Shown piece after piece: positions 47,677 through 59,519 of a stretch of 64,000 bases of DNA. Source of the stretch: Silene conica (Eukaryota; Streptophyta; Magnoliopsida; Caryophyllales; Caryophyllaceae); contig CM055314.2 in assembly GCA_029255685.2 (NCBI GenBank), positions 40,799,790 to 40,863,789 of the forward strand, given 5' to 3'. The position numbers and the translations under genes were made by a program. Numbering within the stretch: position 1 is the first letter of the stretch; the number at the start of each line of letters is the position of its first letter. The notes beneath the pieces were generated by a model that saw only the letters and a program-made list of their open reading frames with translations, was not told the origin of the DNA and did not search any database.

Positions 47677-48398
47677 ACACCGCTAAAAATAGAATAATAG
47701 CTGTTATTAGACTAATGAGAAATAAAAGAGAGATTGAATAGTGAGTCACAAAATAGAATAATAGCTTTTATTAGACTTGTTTATCGCCAACAATAACATT
47801 ATTAATACTACCAAACGGTGGTAATAAAGAATTTTAGATTTCTTCTTAATACTAGCACACCCCCTTACTAAAGAAAGCTGGATTCACTCCTTTCTTTCTT
47901 TTTCAGAAGCTGGATTCACTCCTTTCTTTCTTTATTAGACTCATTTATCGCCAACAATAACATTATTAATCACATAAATGAAGCCTAATATAAGGACATT
48001 TGTCTGAGACTAGTGAGTGCCCTAGATGTTAGATTTCTTCTTAATACTAGCACATCCCCTTACTAAAGAAGCTGGATTCACTCCTTTCTTTCTTTTTCAG
48101 GAAAGGAAATACAAGACTAGGACAAGTGGCAGCACATTCTAAAGAGAGGAGATAGTTAGCAGAAGAAGTTCTAACATCCAAGACATTTTATTCTAATCAG
48201 ACGAAGGGCTCTGACTAGCCTACGGGCTACGGGGAGGTCTAGCGACGAGAAGTTCAGGTCACGCCTTATCTCACCAGTTAATTAAAAGTGCCAGGGCATC
48301 CTTTCCTTTTCTGTCAATAGAACTTATATGCCTCACTGCCTTATCTTATGTATTTTATATATTCCATTTGTTAACATAAAAGCCAACTTACTATAAGG
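47677..48398. repeat. Noncoding stretch with a local tandem duplication
   Basis: About 165-bp direct duplication (47769-47931 and 47932-48100) sharing TTATCGCCAACAATAACATT and GCTGGATTCACTCCTTTC. Within the first unit the GCTGGATTCACTCC phrase occurs twice. Likely the 5' side of the CACTA element or older host DNA. No gene is seen. 48101-48398 also looks empty. Confidence 0.6.
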
Positions 48399-49470
48399 AT
48401 CTTTAGAGAAATATCCAAAAGAATATTGGCACTAAGCCAAGAATCTTATGTGGAGAAAATCCTTCGTCGTTTCAGCATGGAGAATTCTAAAAGATGCCTC
48501 GTTCCAATGGGAAGTGGAATTTCTTTGAGCAAGTCTCAATCACCCACTCCTGATGAAACAGAACATGTTGAACGAATGAAGGACATACCCTATGCTTTAG
48601 CTGTTGGATCAATCATGTATGCCATGACTTGTACCCGTCGAGATGTGTCATATGCTTTGAGCATGACAAGTAGATACCAAGCCAATCCAGGTGAAAAACA
48701 CTGGATAGCCGTCAAGAATATCCTTAAGTACTTGAGAAGAACTAAGGACCTATTCTTGGTTTTTGGAGGAGAAGATGAGTTGAGTGTAAAGGGTTACACT
48801 TACTCAAGCTTTCAAACAGATGCGGATGATCTGAAATCCCAGGCTGGCTTTATCTATATGATCAATGGTGGTGCCGTAAGCTGGAGAAGCTTCAAGGAGT
48901 CAGTTGTTGCGGATTCTACTACAGAGGCTGAGTACGTTGCAGCATCAGAAGCTGCGAAGGAAGCTGTATGGATTAGGCAATTCTTGGAAAGACTAAAGGT
49001 AGTCCCCGAAGCCAAGGATCCTATCACAATCCTTTGTGATAACAGTGGGGCTATCTTTCAAGCAAAGGAGCCCAAGTCTAGCAATAAGTCCAAACATGTA
49101 CTCAGAAAATTTCATTTAATTAGAGACTTTATTGAAAGGAAGAAGATAACGGTTTGTAAGGTTGGAACAGTGGATAATATTGCTGATCCTTTAACCAAGC
49201 CTTTATCGCAGGCTAAGAATGACCGACATGTAGCATCCATGGGTCTTAAATGCATGCCAATATGTACTAGATTATGAGAATGAAATAAAGAGTTATTTTC
49301 AAGTTGTTCATAATTCATTTATCGTTATAGGGTTTAATTACTCAAATACAAGGTCATGGAATATTCAAATGGGATGGTAAGACTATAATAACCCCATTAA
49401 AGTGAATTGAATTATCATGACCTCGCCCCTAGTTGCTTAAGTGAGGTGACGTCTCAATGTAACTAGATGT
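48399..49470 (+). mobile_element. Truncated copia fragment: end of RT, RNase H, 3' noncoding
   Basis: Starts within RT (LALSQESYVEKILRRFSM) and carries SIMYAMTCTRRDVSYALSMTSRY, ADSTTEAEYVAASEAAKEA and DNIADPLTKPLSQ. Related to Copia-1 rather than Copia-2 (shares LSQ-ending and SMGLKC). The 3' noncoding part follows from about 49278 and is cut by a minus-strand LTR at 49471. Fossil. Confidence 0.82.
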
Positions 49471-50415
49471 TGTGGGAAAATATCTGTATATATTCCCAAT
49501 TCTTTATATGCAGGATTATAACAAATTTATAATGTATGATTTATAGTCATAAACGAAGAACAAGATACAAAGATTGGGATCAAGAATTAACCTTCTGTCC
49601 TTGCAAAGGCCTAAGATCAGATATCACAGATATCCTCCTAATCGTTGCACCCAAGATGTCATGAGAAATACCCTTTCCTGAGCTAGAAACTACAAAATTA
49701 CCTTTAATTTTGTGTGAGATGAAAAGCTAGAGATAGAGGAGGGAAGTAGTCGTGTAACTCGTACCCTTTAAGTGCAGAGTGAATGTCCTATTGATAGCTG
49801 CAAACAACCTTGCTATTAGACGTCAACTAGGATTCCCCAAATCAGTATTTGGTTCTACCTAAGCACTTCACAACAACTGAACAACTTAATAATTGCTCAG
49901 ACCGAAATTCTATCTTTATAGAATCGGTTATATCGCTCTCTCTTGTGTAATGTTTTATCTTATAAATATCTTATATTTATAATCCACTAATTAATTATAA
50001 CCTTTTATATTTAATTAAATCATTTAATCTTTATTAAATAATTTCATTACACATAATTAAATATAACATTTTATATTTAATTGCTAATTAACATTTTAAT
50101 TCTTCTTACCTAATATTATTTAATCAGTATTAAATAATTATGTCATCATTACATTGACTAACCGTTTAGTCGTATAGGGTATCAATATTATTACATTTTC
50201 ATGTAATCATATCTCTCAGATTCCATCCTTTAGGTGTGACCCTTAGGGACCAGTTGATTACCGCCATCTGTATGACAATAACGTCAAACTTTCTAGCAAG
50301 CCAACCGTTATTGATAAACGTGAATCAACTGGCTAAAATAAAAAGTATACCCGGTGTTCCTTTAAGAGATTTATACGTGTTGTCGCACTAACTGTTGAGG
50401 ACACTAGTTCCAACA
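49471..50415 (-). repeat. Copia LTR, minus orientation
   Basis: 945 bp; plus strand TGTGGGAAAATATC...CTAGTTCCAACA. Directly followed by ATCTCCCACTTGTCC, the reverse of a polypurine tract, so this is the 3' LTR of a minus-strand copia. Shares with the Copia-2 LTR a conserved block around ACCAGTTGATTACCGCCATC. Confidence 0.75.
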
Positions 50416-51082
50416 ATCTCCCACTTGTCCGTACAAGTGTATGTGCGATAAACCGATTCTCATATCCAATTAAATTTCTCCCACTCAATGTAAAACAATT
50501 TGCAAATTTGTATTCACAAAGGTCGTATTTTACAAGCGATCTGTATCAAAAGTGGTTTCCCCGACTAGAGAGTAACTTAACTGATAACGAATCATTATTC
50601 GAGCTTGGCCAAGTATGAGGGGTGGATATTAAAACCTGATAAGGGGTGGATATTTCCTTCAACTCGAATCTTGCAGATGTAAGCACGGTATGAAATGACC
50701 CAAAAAAATCTACTTAGCCCCAGTTACGGTCAGCTAGTGAGAAAGAAATCAAAGTCACCCAAAACTGCCCTTTATCTCAAGAAACAGTCGACAGTCAAAA
50801 GAATCGACTCAAGAAACACGATGAACGTCCTATCCACGACCCGGCACCGAATGTTCAGTAACATTTAGGACTCCATTGCGTCGTCACGAAAATTGTCCTA
50901 CGAGTTATCGTTATAATCTCGTATCTGTGATCGATCAGTCAACGGTTTGACTTATGGTTTATTGAACCCACCATCAATCGACGTCACAAAATAATTGCCA
51001 GAGTTATCAGCTCATGTAGGCGATTACGAACAAAATAAATATAATGTAATTCAGTTCACTTTGTGGTGTTCAATGTTGTCAG
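50416..51082 (-). other. Copia 3' noncoding region belonging to the LTR at 49471
   Basis: Reverse-complement similarity to 45060-45684 of Copia-2 (for example the GTGGTTTCCCCGACTAGAGAG block). Truncated by the next LTR. No coding region. Confidence 0.65.
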
Positions 51083-52346
51083 TGTTAGGAATTTAGACCC
51101 TCATTAGACTCTCTAATGATATAAAAATTACAAGCTAATTTGACAAGGTGGTCTAAATAATATATGCATGCAAAAGAGTAAGAAGAAAATTTGCTTACAT
51201 TGGTAAGATGGAATTTTGGGCACTACAAAGGTCTCCTACCTTGGTAGTTCTTGAGGTATAATAGTGTAATGGATGGTCCTTCAATATTCCAATTACCAAA
51301 ATAGGTAATCTCCTCTTGATTGCACCCAAAACTAGCCCAAAATCTCTTAATATTATTAACTAGATAAAGTTTAGAGAACACTTGTATATATCTAATATTA
51401 TTACTTTAATAATATTAATTTATGTATAATATAGATGTGTGAATTTTTGATGATGAAATTTGATCAACTTTTGATCATAAAGGAGATGAAAAGATGATGA
51501 AAAACAATTGGAAAATGGTGTATTTTTCCACTCACAATTTTGGCATTTTTAAAGAGTTTTTTCTTCTTAAAAAAAACCTCACTTTACAAATGTATAGGTG
51601 TGGTATATATATGATTATGAAATGTAAACAATTCACCTTACTACAAACACTTTGTAGTGGAAAACATGCCAAACCTCATGGGGGCAATATAAGGTGGATC
51701 GGTCCATTTCGATTTCCGACATTTGTCCTACAAATGCTTATAAGAATTATATTTAATTATCTTATATAATTAAATATTAATTTAATTATTTAACACTTAA
51801 ATAACAAATTAAGTACACTTAACTATTAAATGACATTTTACCATTTTATCATTATAAAACTTGTCTTATAATAAATAATTAGTTAATTTTACAACCTCTT
51901 GTAAATATTATTAACTAATTACCTCCACCTCACTCTATACACATATTATGAAATAATTTAGGTAATTAACAATTAATAAATAATCTCCAACTAACATTTA
52001 TTAATTAATTATCACATAATTAAATAATAAATTTATTTGTCCCAAGTTCGTAACTCGTCATCAACAAATTCACTTGACTTATATAAAGTCATTATATACA
52101 AGTTAATAATTATATTATATCTCATATAAATAATTAGTCTATCCATTTGGGCATCGTCCTATAGGTGTGACCTCGAGGGATCAACTGATCACCGCCGTCG
52201 TACGACAATAACGTCAAACTCTAGTCAGCCGAGCGTTACCGATTTACGTTAACCAGTTGACAAGTATATTACAACATAAATCCCTGATATTCCTTGTACG
52301 AGATTTATTATGTATACGCACTATTGTGGAGGACACTACTCCAACA
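51083..52346 (-). repeat. Second copia LTR, minus orientation
   Basis: 1264 bp; plus strand TGTTAGGAATTTAG...CTACTCCAACA, followed by ATCTCCCACTTGTC. Same conserved block (GATCAACTGATCACCGCCG). Only about 37 bp of its internal region remain before the next LTR. A short open frame at 51494-51769 is not credible as a gene. Confidence 0.7.
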
Positions 52347-52383
52347 ATCTCCCACTTGTCTGACACAAGTGTGCGTAACCGTT

Positions 52384-53926
52384 TGATAGTAGAGTTTTGT
52401 ACGAGTCTAAGATTGTGATTTTATCACAATCGTGTCTTTTAATACGGGTCGTTAGTTGCGTTTTGTCGAGTAATTGGTAATCGGTTGAGTTGTGGTTTTG
52501 TGTCATTTTTACCCGTTGTTTTATGTTAATTCTTATGATCGGGATCCGAGGATCAAAGGGAAACCTTTACTCGGCCCAAGGGTGGCGCACGAGTAGCAAC
52601 ATCATCCGACTATCTTGCTTGGGAAGTGAAATTTTGAAGAGCTGAAGTTTTTACATCATTTGAAGAGGAGAAGAGACAAAGAAAGAAAAGGAGCAATTCT
52701 GCGAGCCCCTGCGCAGCCTGCGCAAAAGGCGTGCGCAGCTGCGCCCGATAGCGCAGGCAAGAAGAATTCGTGCGCAGCCTGCGCCTCCTGCGTATTTCTG
52801 TTGTACACGGGTTTTCTAATCCGTGTTTGGGCTTTTCAAAGAAGATTATCCTAGGGTTTCGTGAACCCATATAAATACCAAGTTCATAAATGTTTTATTA
52901 TCATCATCTTATCATTAGAACTCTTGAAATTTATTCTTTAATTTAGTTAAGAATCTTGTAATGAAGCTTGAATCTTTCTTTATTTTGGGTTGTAATCTTT
53001 CAATGAGAAGCTAATCTTCTCATCCTTGGTGTAATTCCGATCAAAGTCTCCGACTTTGACTTTGTAAGACTCGACAACCCTTTCTTATTTTATCTAATGT
53101 TGTTTCTTAAGTTTACATTTTATATTCTAAGTAATTATTTGTGTGGTTTGATCACCCTTACATCTTAGTTGCTTAGATTTTGCATGTGTTAAGTAATCGG
53201 TTTAGTTTACTTAATGTTATTTGAAACAAGCTTATTTGTATGTTGAGTTAGCTTAGATAAAACATACTTGTGAGTAGAAATTACATGACTTTCCTTACTT
53301 TCATGGTTTAATGTTAGTAAGTTTAGTTTTCTTTTCACATCTTTTGGTTTAATCCTCATTGCTTGGTTTTAATCTTGTGTTATGGTTTAATAACTCGGGT
53401 TAGAATTAAAGGAATTGCATATACGTTTTAGTTGTGTGATTCATTTTATTAAGATGTTGTTTATTGATAGATAGATTAGGGGTTGTCAGAGTCGAGCAAA
53501 TCATTTGTCGGGTGACTTTGTGACGGTTACATCAAGTATTTCTCACCTATTGATTTCTGCACACTACTTGTTTGTGATTTTGCCTAGCCCAATCTTTTCT
53601 CATTTATTACTCATTTATTGTCAAATTGAATGCATTTTCCAATCATTGATTCCTCAATTATGTTACCTCATTGTTTTCCACTTGTGTTAATAGCCGTTGT
53701 TTGTTAATAAGTTGTTTGTCATTAGTCTTTGTTTGTCATTAAGTTTTCATTTAATCTTTGGTTAGTTGTGGTTAAGCAAGTTTTAGTTTAATTCTCTTTT
53801 CTTGGGTTCGACCCTTGACTTTCGCTTTACTACTTTTGTTAGAGTCTAGTAGAGTCTAGTTTACGTTTTTATATTTTGTTTGGTAAGATAATTAGTGTAT
53901 AACGACCGCTAGTTTTAATCGTATCA
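52384..53926 (+). repeat. Older gypsy (Athila/Tat type) LTR
   Basis: About 1543 bp, starting TGATAG and ending CGTATCA, followed at 53932 by TAACGTCGTTGCCGGGGA, close to the tRNA-Asp primer site. Start position is less certain than the end. A cluster of GCGCAG palindromes sits about 320-410 bp from its start. Typical LTR phrase GGGTTCGACCCTTGAC near the end is shared with families A, B and the Athila LTR. Confidence 0.65.
52704..52792. repeat. Cluster of GCGCAG-type palindromes
   Basis: TGCGCAGCCTGCGC at 52710-52723, TGCGCAGCTGCGC at 52732-52744 (22 bp start to start) and TGCGCAGCCTGCGC at 52771-52784. GC-rich in an AT-rich LTR. Arrangement resembles the GGTCG modules but with different letters. 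Confidence 0.75.
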
Positions 53927-54098
53927 AATTTTAACGTCGTTGCCGGGGAAGGGCAACATAGCTAAAGCGTGGTTGTGTTTTATTGTTGTGTTGAACTTTT
54001 AGTTGTATTTTCTTTATTTGTTGTTAATCATTATTAGTCAATTTGGTTTATCTTTGCAAGTAAGTGGTAGTTCTAATTAGTTTTGTTTAGTGTGTAGT
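53927..54098 (+). other. Short internal stub of the older gypsy element
   Basis: Contains the primer site (53932-53949) and about 150 bp of leader before the Athila LTR begins. No gene. Confidence 0.6.
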
Positions 54099-55352
54099 TG
54101 ATACGTGCATTTACTATACATTTTATTTATAGTTTCAGCAAGTATTTCTACGCATATTTGTAACTTTTAGTTACTTTTCCTCCCGAAACGGTTTACTTTG
54201 GTATTTCTATGTTTTAAATGTAGGAACGAGCGGAAGTAAGCAAAATAGAACTTTAACCGTCCTCCGGAAGCCATCTTAAGGGAATGCACGAAGCAAAGAT
54301 CTAAACTCGTAGCCTAGAGATGCGTGCAAACTAATCAAAGGCTGGAACACACAGGAAACGGTCGACCGACCAACATAAGTGGTCGACCGACCAATGCACA
54401 GTTACAGAAAGACTTGCCTACAGCTAAAGTGGTCGATCGACCACTATGCCCGGTCGGTCGACCAGCTCACGGGTTCCGCTGTTTTGGTTCTTTATTTCGG
54501 TTTTATTTCTTTAATCATGTAATTAGAAAGACTATTAGTAGAACCTCGTGGAGTTTTATTAGGTTAAGTAGTCATTAGCACTAAAACACATTAGACTTAG
54601 GGAGAAGAACTCCAATTTTCAGATCCGTTCTTGTTTTCCGTTCGATTGTAAGTTTATGCATTTAATCTTTCTTGTTATTTCAACTCTTGTTATTTGTTAT
54701 CATTGTTATTCAATTTTATACCTTGCTACCTTGAATCATTAATTCTCAATTATGTTATATTGCATGTTGTTTCTTGAATCCATCAGTATTAGTTTTATAA
54801 TTATGCGTAGCTAATCCCTTTGATTGGGAATTAGGGGAACCATGGCGAAAATTAGGTTTTCAGGGTTTTATGCTTTATGTACCAATCCCCATTATTGTTG
54901 GTGAACTAATTCTTCTAGATTGAAAGATTGGTAGAATTAGTTTAACAACAATTTTGAAATTGCCCTATGAACGAAAGTTTGGTGCTTTACTAGGAACCCT
55001 AAGACCGTAAGCATTGGGTAGAATATTGACCTAAGGTTTATTCTTTGTTCCTTGGGATTGTGTTATTTGGTTAATTACCCTATATTGACTTACCCTAGCC
55101 ACGGGGAACCGAAGTTCCTAATCATCCTTTTACCTTTGTTTAGCATCTTTGTTTATTTTGTCATCTTAGTTGTTAGTTTCAACCCAATAATGAAACCCCC
55201 CCCCCCCCCCCCCTTTTTGTTACTTCAATAGACTCTAAATTCACAAACATAATTAACCTTGTCTCCTTGTGGTTCGACCCTTAACTTACTCTATCTAGTT
55301 TAAGCTGAGGTTTTATAAATCTTATCTTTGGCACCCTCAACGACGGGTGTCA
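54099..55352 (+). repeat. Athila 5' LTR
   Basis: 1254 bp, TGATACGTGC...CGACGGGTGTCA. The end opposite to the modules is closely similar (in reverse) to 22856-23660 and 28318-29130 of family B, including GCCCTATGAACGAAAGTTT. C run of about 18 near 55197. Confidence 0.85.
54360..54463. repeat. Two bipartite palindrome modules in the Athila LTR
   Basis: Boxes 54360-54371/54381-54392 and 54431-54442/54452-54463. One box is the perfect palindrome GGTCGATCGACC. Both spacers 9 bp. Confidence 0.92.
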
Positions 55353-55357
55353 AATTT

Positions 55358-55375
55358 TGGCGCCGTTGCCGGGGA
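55358..55375 (+). other. Primer binding site, tRNA-Asp type
   Basis: TGGCGCCGTTGCCGGGGA, complementary to the 3' end of plant tRNA-Asp, five bases after the LTR. Confidence 0.93.
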
Positions 55376-55595
55376 GACGGTATAATTTTGTTTGTAAATT
55401 TTAGTTTATTTTCCCTTTGGCTTAAGGAACTTCGGTTCCTTGAGACCGTTACTTGCCTTTTCTTCTAGTTTTGTTTTGCATATTAGAAGACAGGTTTTTG
55501 AGATGAAGGCTTGAGTACTCTCATTCTTAGAGACCATGGCTACTATCTATGATCACATCTAGCCAAAGGTACAAGATCTACCGAAGGGGTTCACT

Positions 55596-56580
55596 TTGCC
55601 TACCCCTACCACTGGTTCTTTTGAGCTCCACCCGAACTACATTATTCTGGTGGAGCGGAACCAATTTTCTGGTCTACCCGATAAGGATCCGTTGAGGCAT
55701 GTTGAGACATTCACGGATTATTGTTGTTCCATACATATACCAGCCGGGGTGACTCAAGATGAGGTGAAGGCAATGATGTTCCTCTGTTCATTGAAGGATT
55801 CTGCTAGGGATTGGTACCGTTACCTTGATAGGGTAGCTGAGAAGGTTACAGATTGGACTTCCTTGGCATTGGCTTTCTATAAAAAGTACTTTCCACTTGC
55901 GAAGGCCAATGACTTGAGAAGTCAAATCACTAATTTTCAACAAGGTCCCGATGAAGAGTTTTGTGAGGCGTGGGGTCGGTTCAAGAAATTGGTCCGATCT
56001 ATTCCTCATCATGGTTTTCCTTAATGGTACCTATGCAACCAATTCTACATTGTCCTTTATGATGACTACAAGGTAATCCTTGATGCAGCCGCCAATGGGA
56101 GATTTCAGAATAACACCAACCATATGAAAGGTTGGAATACCATTGAAGACATGGCAGTGCATAGGGCTGAATTTGGGAGTTCGCATGGAAATTCGTGAAA
56201 GTTGTATGTGGAGATGGATAGAGTTTTAGCTCTTGAGACAACCGTTGAAGCTCGTTTTGAAAAGCTTGAGGCAGCCCAGCTGAAGCAAGAAAGTGCGAAC
56301 CTAGTTACTACGGTTGACAACACGAGTAAGATAGCGGAGTTGAGAGAGCTAGTTGATGCTCTAATGTCACAAATGTTGGAAATGGAGAAGGCTCAAGTCG
56401 CTTCTTTGAAGACTTTTGAGGATCAATTAGCAATCTTAGCAGCTAATCAGATTGCTAGCTCTCCGCACAATTGTGAGAGTTTCGTTAAGACGTTAAACGC
56501 CATTAATCTCAGAAGTGGTCGTTCTTATGATAGACCGACTTCCATAGGGGATTTTGCTGAAGTTCCTGCTGAATAAACTG
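55596..56580 (+). pseudogene. gag: Athila gag region
   Basis: Retrotrans_gag-like: FSGLPDKDPLRHVETFTDYC, MMFLCSLKDSARDWYRYLD, FYKKYFPLAKANDLRSQI and ITNFQQGPDEEFCEAWGRFK. A coiled-coil-like stretch follows (LRELVDALMSQMLEMEKAQ), then INLRSGRSYD at the gag tail. Fossil; the region is broken. Confidence 0.82.
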
Positions 56581-56600
56581 GTCCCGTGCCCAGGTCAGTT

Positions 56601-56726
56601 GGTCGACCGACCACCACATCGGGTCGACCGACCGACATACCTGACGAACCATCAGTTTCTGGAAAACAGAAACCTTCTGACATCAGTTCATTTGGTCGAC
56701 CGACTGCTGCTCCTGGTCGACCGACC
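56601..56726 (+). repeat. Two bipartite palindrome modules in the gag-protease linker, in frame
   Basis: Modules 56601-56633 and 56694-56726. In the local reading frame each box reads Gly-Arg-Pro-Thr and each spacer three residues, giving GRPTTTSGRPT and GRPTAAPGRPT. Spacer length 9 bp keeps frame. Linker contains TTTCTGGAAAACAGAAACC. Confidence 0.92.
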
Positions 56727-56839
56727 ATAGCTCCTGAGCAGAGTGCAGTTTCCACTTCTGAATTGCTGGACCCGTCCCTCATTCATGACCTCACTGAGAT
56801 TCTACAGCTGAAGAAGCCAAAGATAGCTGATCCTACAGC

Positions 56840-57500
56840 TAGTGTTACCGTTCCGTATCCCGAACGATTGAAAAATTCAAAAGAGGATCGGAAGTTCGGT
56901 AAGTTCTTGGAGATGGTGAAGAACCTTGAGGTAACCATCCCGTTCACTGACTTAATTACCCAGGTACCCTCTTATGCTAAATTTATGAAAGATATTTTGA
57001 GTCGTAAGAGAAAGTTTCAGGACAAAGGTGTTATTGCTTTTGTGGAAGAATGTTATGTTCTTTCACAAAATAATATTGCACCTAAGTTGAAGGACCCAGG
57101 TAGTTTTTCTATCCCATGTACCATAGGAAATCATGTAATTGGGAAAGCCCTTTGCGATCTAGGGGCTAGTGTCAGTGTTATGCCGTATTCTGTTTGTGAG
57201 AGACTTAACATAGGTAGACTTAAGGTCACCAACATCACCCTACAGATGGCAGATAGATCAACCCAAAGACCATTAGGGGTCTTGGAGGATGTCCCAGTTA
57301 GAGTGGGAAAGTTTTTTATTCCTGTCGATTTCGTTGTTTTAGACATTGCTGAGGATAGTCAGATACCAATTATTTTAGGTAGACCTTTTTTACACACAGT
57401 TGGGGCTATGATTGATGTCAAACACGGGATCATTACTTTAGAGGTTGGAGATGACACTATCGAGTTTAGTCTTGCCCATAAGGCAACTACACCTACTGAT
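56840..57500 (+). pseudogene. Athila aspartic protease region
   Basis: Retropepsin-type active-site motif in ALCDLGASVSVMPYSVC (about 57150) and the flap/second-loop region IPIILGRPFLHTVGAMIDV (about 57364), as in Athila and Tat elements. Preceded by KFLEMVKNLEVTIPFTDLI, a standard Athila linker. Part of a broken element. Confidence 0.82.
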
Positions 57501-57887
57501 GATACTTGTTTCTCCATTGATATTATTGACAGGAATGTTATCCGTAACTGGAGGGAATCCTTGACCAAGGATCCCTTAGATGATCTAACAGTTTTTGATA
57601 AGTGTGCAGGTAATCCATCTGAGGATGCTGAGGAGCTGGATGTTGTGGAAGCAGAGATCGAGGAATAGAAGCTGACTGAGGAAGAGGATGAGAAACTCGC
57701 GAGCTTGGCTAGTGCTAACCTGGTAAACATGTGCTAATCCGTCATCACTGATCCTATTCATGCCATTGAGGTAAAGGTACCAGAGCGTAAGCCACTTCCT
57801 CCTAATCTTAAGTATGTTTTCCTTGATGACACTGAGCAGTACCCTGCAATTGTTAGTTCTAAACTTGATCCTAACCAACTTTCTGCC

Positions 57888-59309
57888 TTGATGACTGTTC
57901 TCAAAAAGAACAGGAAAGCTTTAGGTTATTCTTTGGATGACATTAAGGGCATCAGCTCAGATGTTTGCATGCATAGAATAGAGTTAGAGGAGGCGCATAA
58001 GCCCTATAGACAGGGTCAACGTAAGTTGAACCCTAAGATGCAGGAGGTAGTTATGGTTGAGGTGATGAAACTTCTTGATGCAGGTGTTATTTATTCAGAT
58101 GGCAACTCCAAGTGGGTTAGCCCGGTTCAGTTGGTTCCTAAGAAAGGAGGAACCACCGTGGTTAACAATGAGAAAAATGAGTTAATACCTACTAGAGTAG
58201 TGACAGGGTGGCGGATGTGCATTGATTATAGACAGTTAAATGCCGCCACCAAGAAAGAACACTTCCCCCTTCCTTTTGTTGACCAGATGACTGAAAGACT
58301 TGCATCTAATAAATTCTTCTGTTTTCTAGATGGATATTCAGGTTTTTTTCAGATTCCCATCCATCCTGACGATCAGAGTAAGACTACTTTTACTTGCCCA
58401 CAAGGTGTTTTTGCATATCGCAGAATGTCTTTTGGGTTATGTAATGCCCCTGCCACCTTTCAAAGGTGTATGATGGGGATCTTTTCTGGTTTTATTGAGA
58501 ACATTATGGAGGTATTTATGGATGATTTCTCTGTTTGTGGTAATGAGTTTGATCAATGCTTAGCTAACCTTGATAAAGTCTTACAACGTTGTATTGATGT
58601 AAACCTTGTCTTAAATTGGGAAAAGTGTCAGTTTATGGTCAATGAGGGTGTAGTGTTAGGGCATCTTATATCAGATAAGGGTATTCATTTTGATAAAGCA
58701 AAGGTGCAAGTGATTGAGCAATTACCCCCTCCTGTGAATGTTAAGGGGGTGAGAAGTTTCTTAGGTCACGCAGGTTTTTACCGGCGTTTCATTAAGGAGT
58801 ACTCTAAGATTGTTAAACCACTTACACAGTTGCTCCTTAAGGATGTTGTCTTTGAGTTTACTGATGAGTGCCTTTCAGCTTTTAACAGGTTGAAGGAAGC
58901 TTTGGTCTCAGCACCAATCATCCAGCCACCAGATTGGGATCTCCCATTTGAGATTATGTGTGATGCCAGTGACTATGCTTTGGGTGATGTGCTAGGCCAA
59001 TGGAAGAACAAGGATCTAAATGCTATATATTATGCAAGTCGGACCCTAGATGAGACTCAAGTCAATTACTTCACCAAGGAGAAGGAGATGTTAGCTGTAA
59101 TCTTTGCCTTGGAGAAATTTCGCTCCTATTTGGTAGGTAATAAGGTTATTGTGTATACTGACCATGCAGCTTTGAAGGGCCTCTTCTTGAAGAAAGATGC
59201 AAAGCCGGGGCTTTTTAGGTGGATACTCCTCTTACAGGAGTTTGACTTGGAGATTAGAGACAAGAAAGGCGCGGAAAATGTGGTAGCTGACCATCTATCT
59301 CGCCTTTAG
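57888..59309 (+). pseudogene. Athila reverse transcriptase and RNase H region
   Basis: [58 protein letters not shown] and [16 protein letters not shown] (catalytic pair about 58517), then [16 protein letters not shown] and the [16 protein letters not shown] thumb. RNase [34 protein letters not shown] and [10 protein letters not shown], ending [11 protein letters not shown]. Typical lengths; fossil context. Confidence 0.88.
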
Positions 59310-59352
59310 TTGACTGATAGGGAAGATCCTTTACCTATTGATGATTCTTTTC

Positions 59353-59418
59353 TTTTCTTTTTTTGGTGAAATGTGAGTATATTATATCATATAAGAATCA
59401 ATCAAAAAAATTTGTACA
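59353..59418 (-). mobile_element. Very short 5'-truncated LINE insertion
   Basis: 66 bp flanked by the 14-bp duplication TGATGATTCTTTTC (59339-59352 and 59419-59432). A T-rich start (reverse poly(A)) is followed by TTGGTGAAATGTGAGTA, matching the 3' end of the LINE at 23681 (TTGGTAAAATGTGAGTA). Same family, same orientation. Confidence 0.88.
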
Positions 59419-59519
59419 TGATGATTCTTTTCCTGATGAGAGTCTTTTTATCATTAATAGTTCAGGTTCTTATCCCCCTCCTTGGTATGCTGATTTTGCT
59501 AATTTTGCTGTCACAGGTA

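Noticed and set aside
51494-51769. 91-codon frame in the copia LTR at 51083
   Set aside because: AT-rich LTR sequence without motif or relative in the window.
53505-53690. 61-codon frame in the older gypsy LTR
   Set aside because: Lies wholly in LTR DNA, no motif, length within chance.
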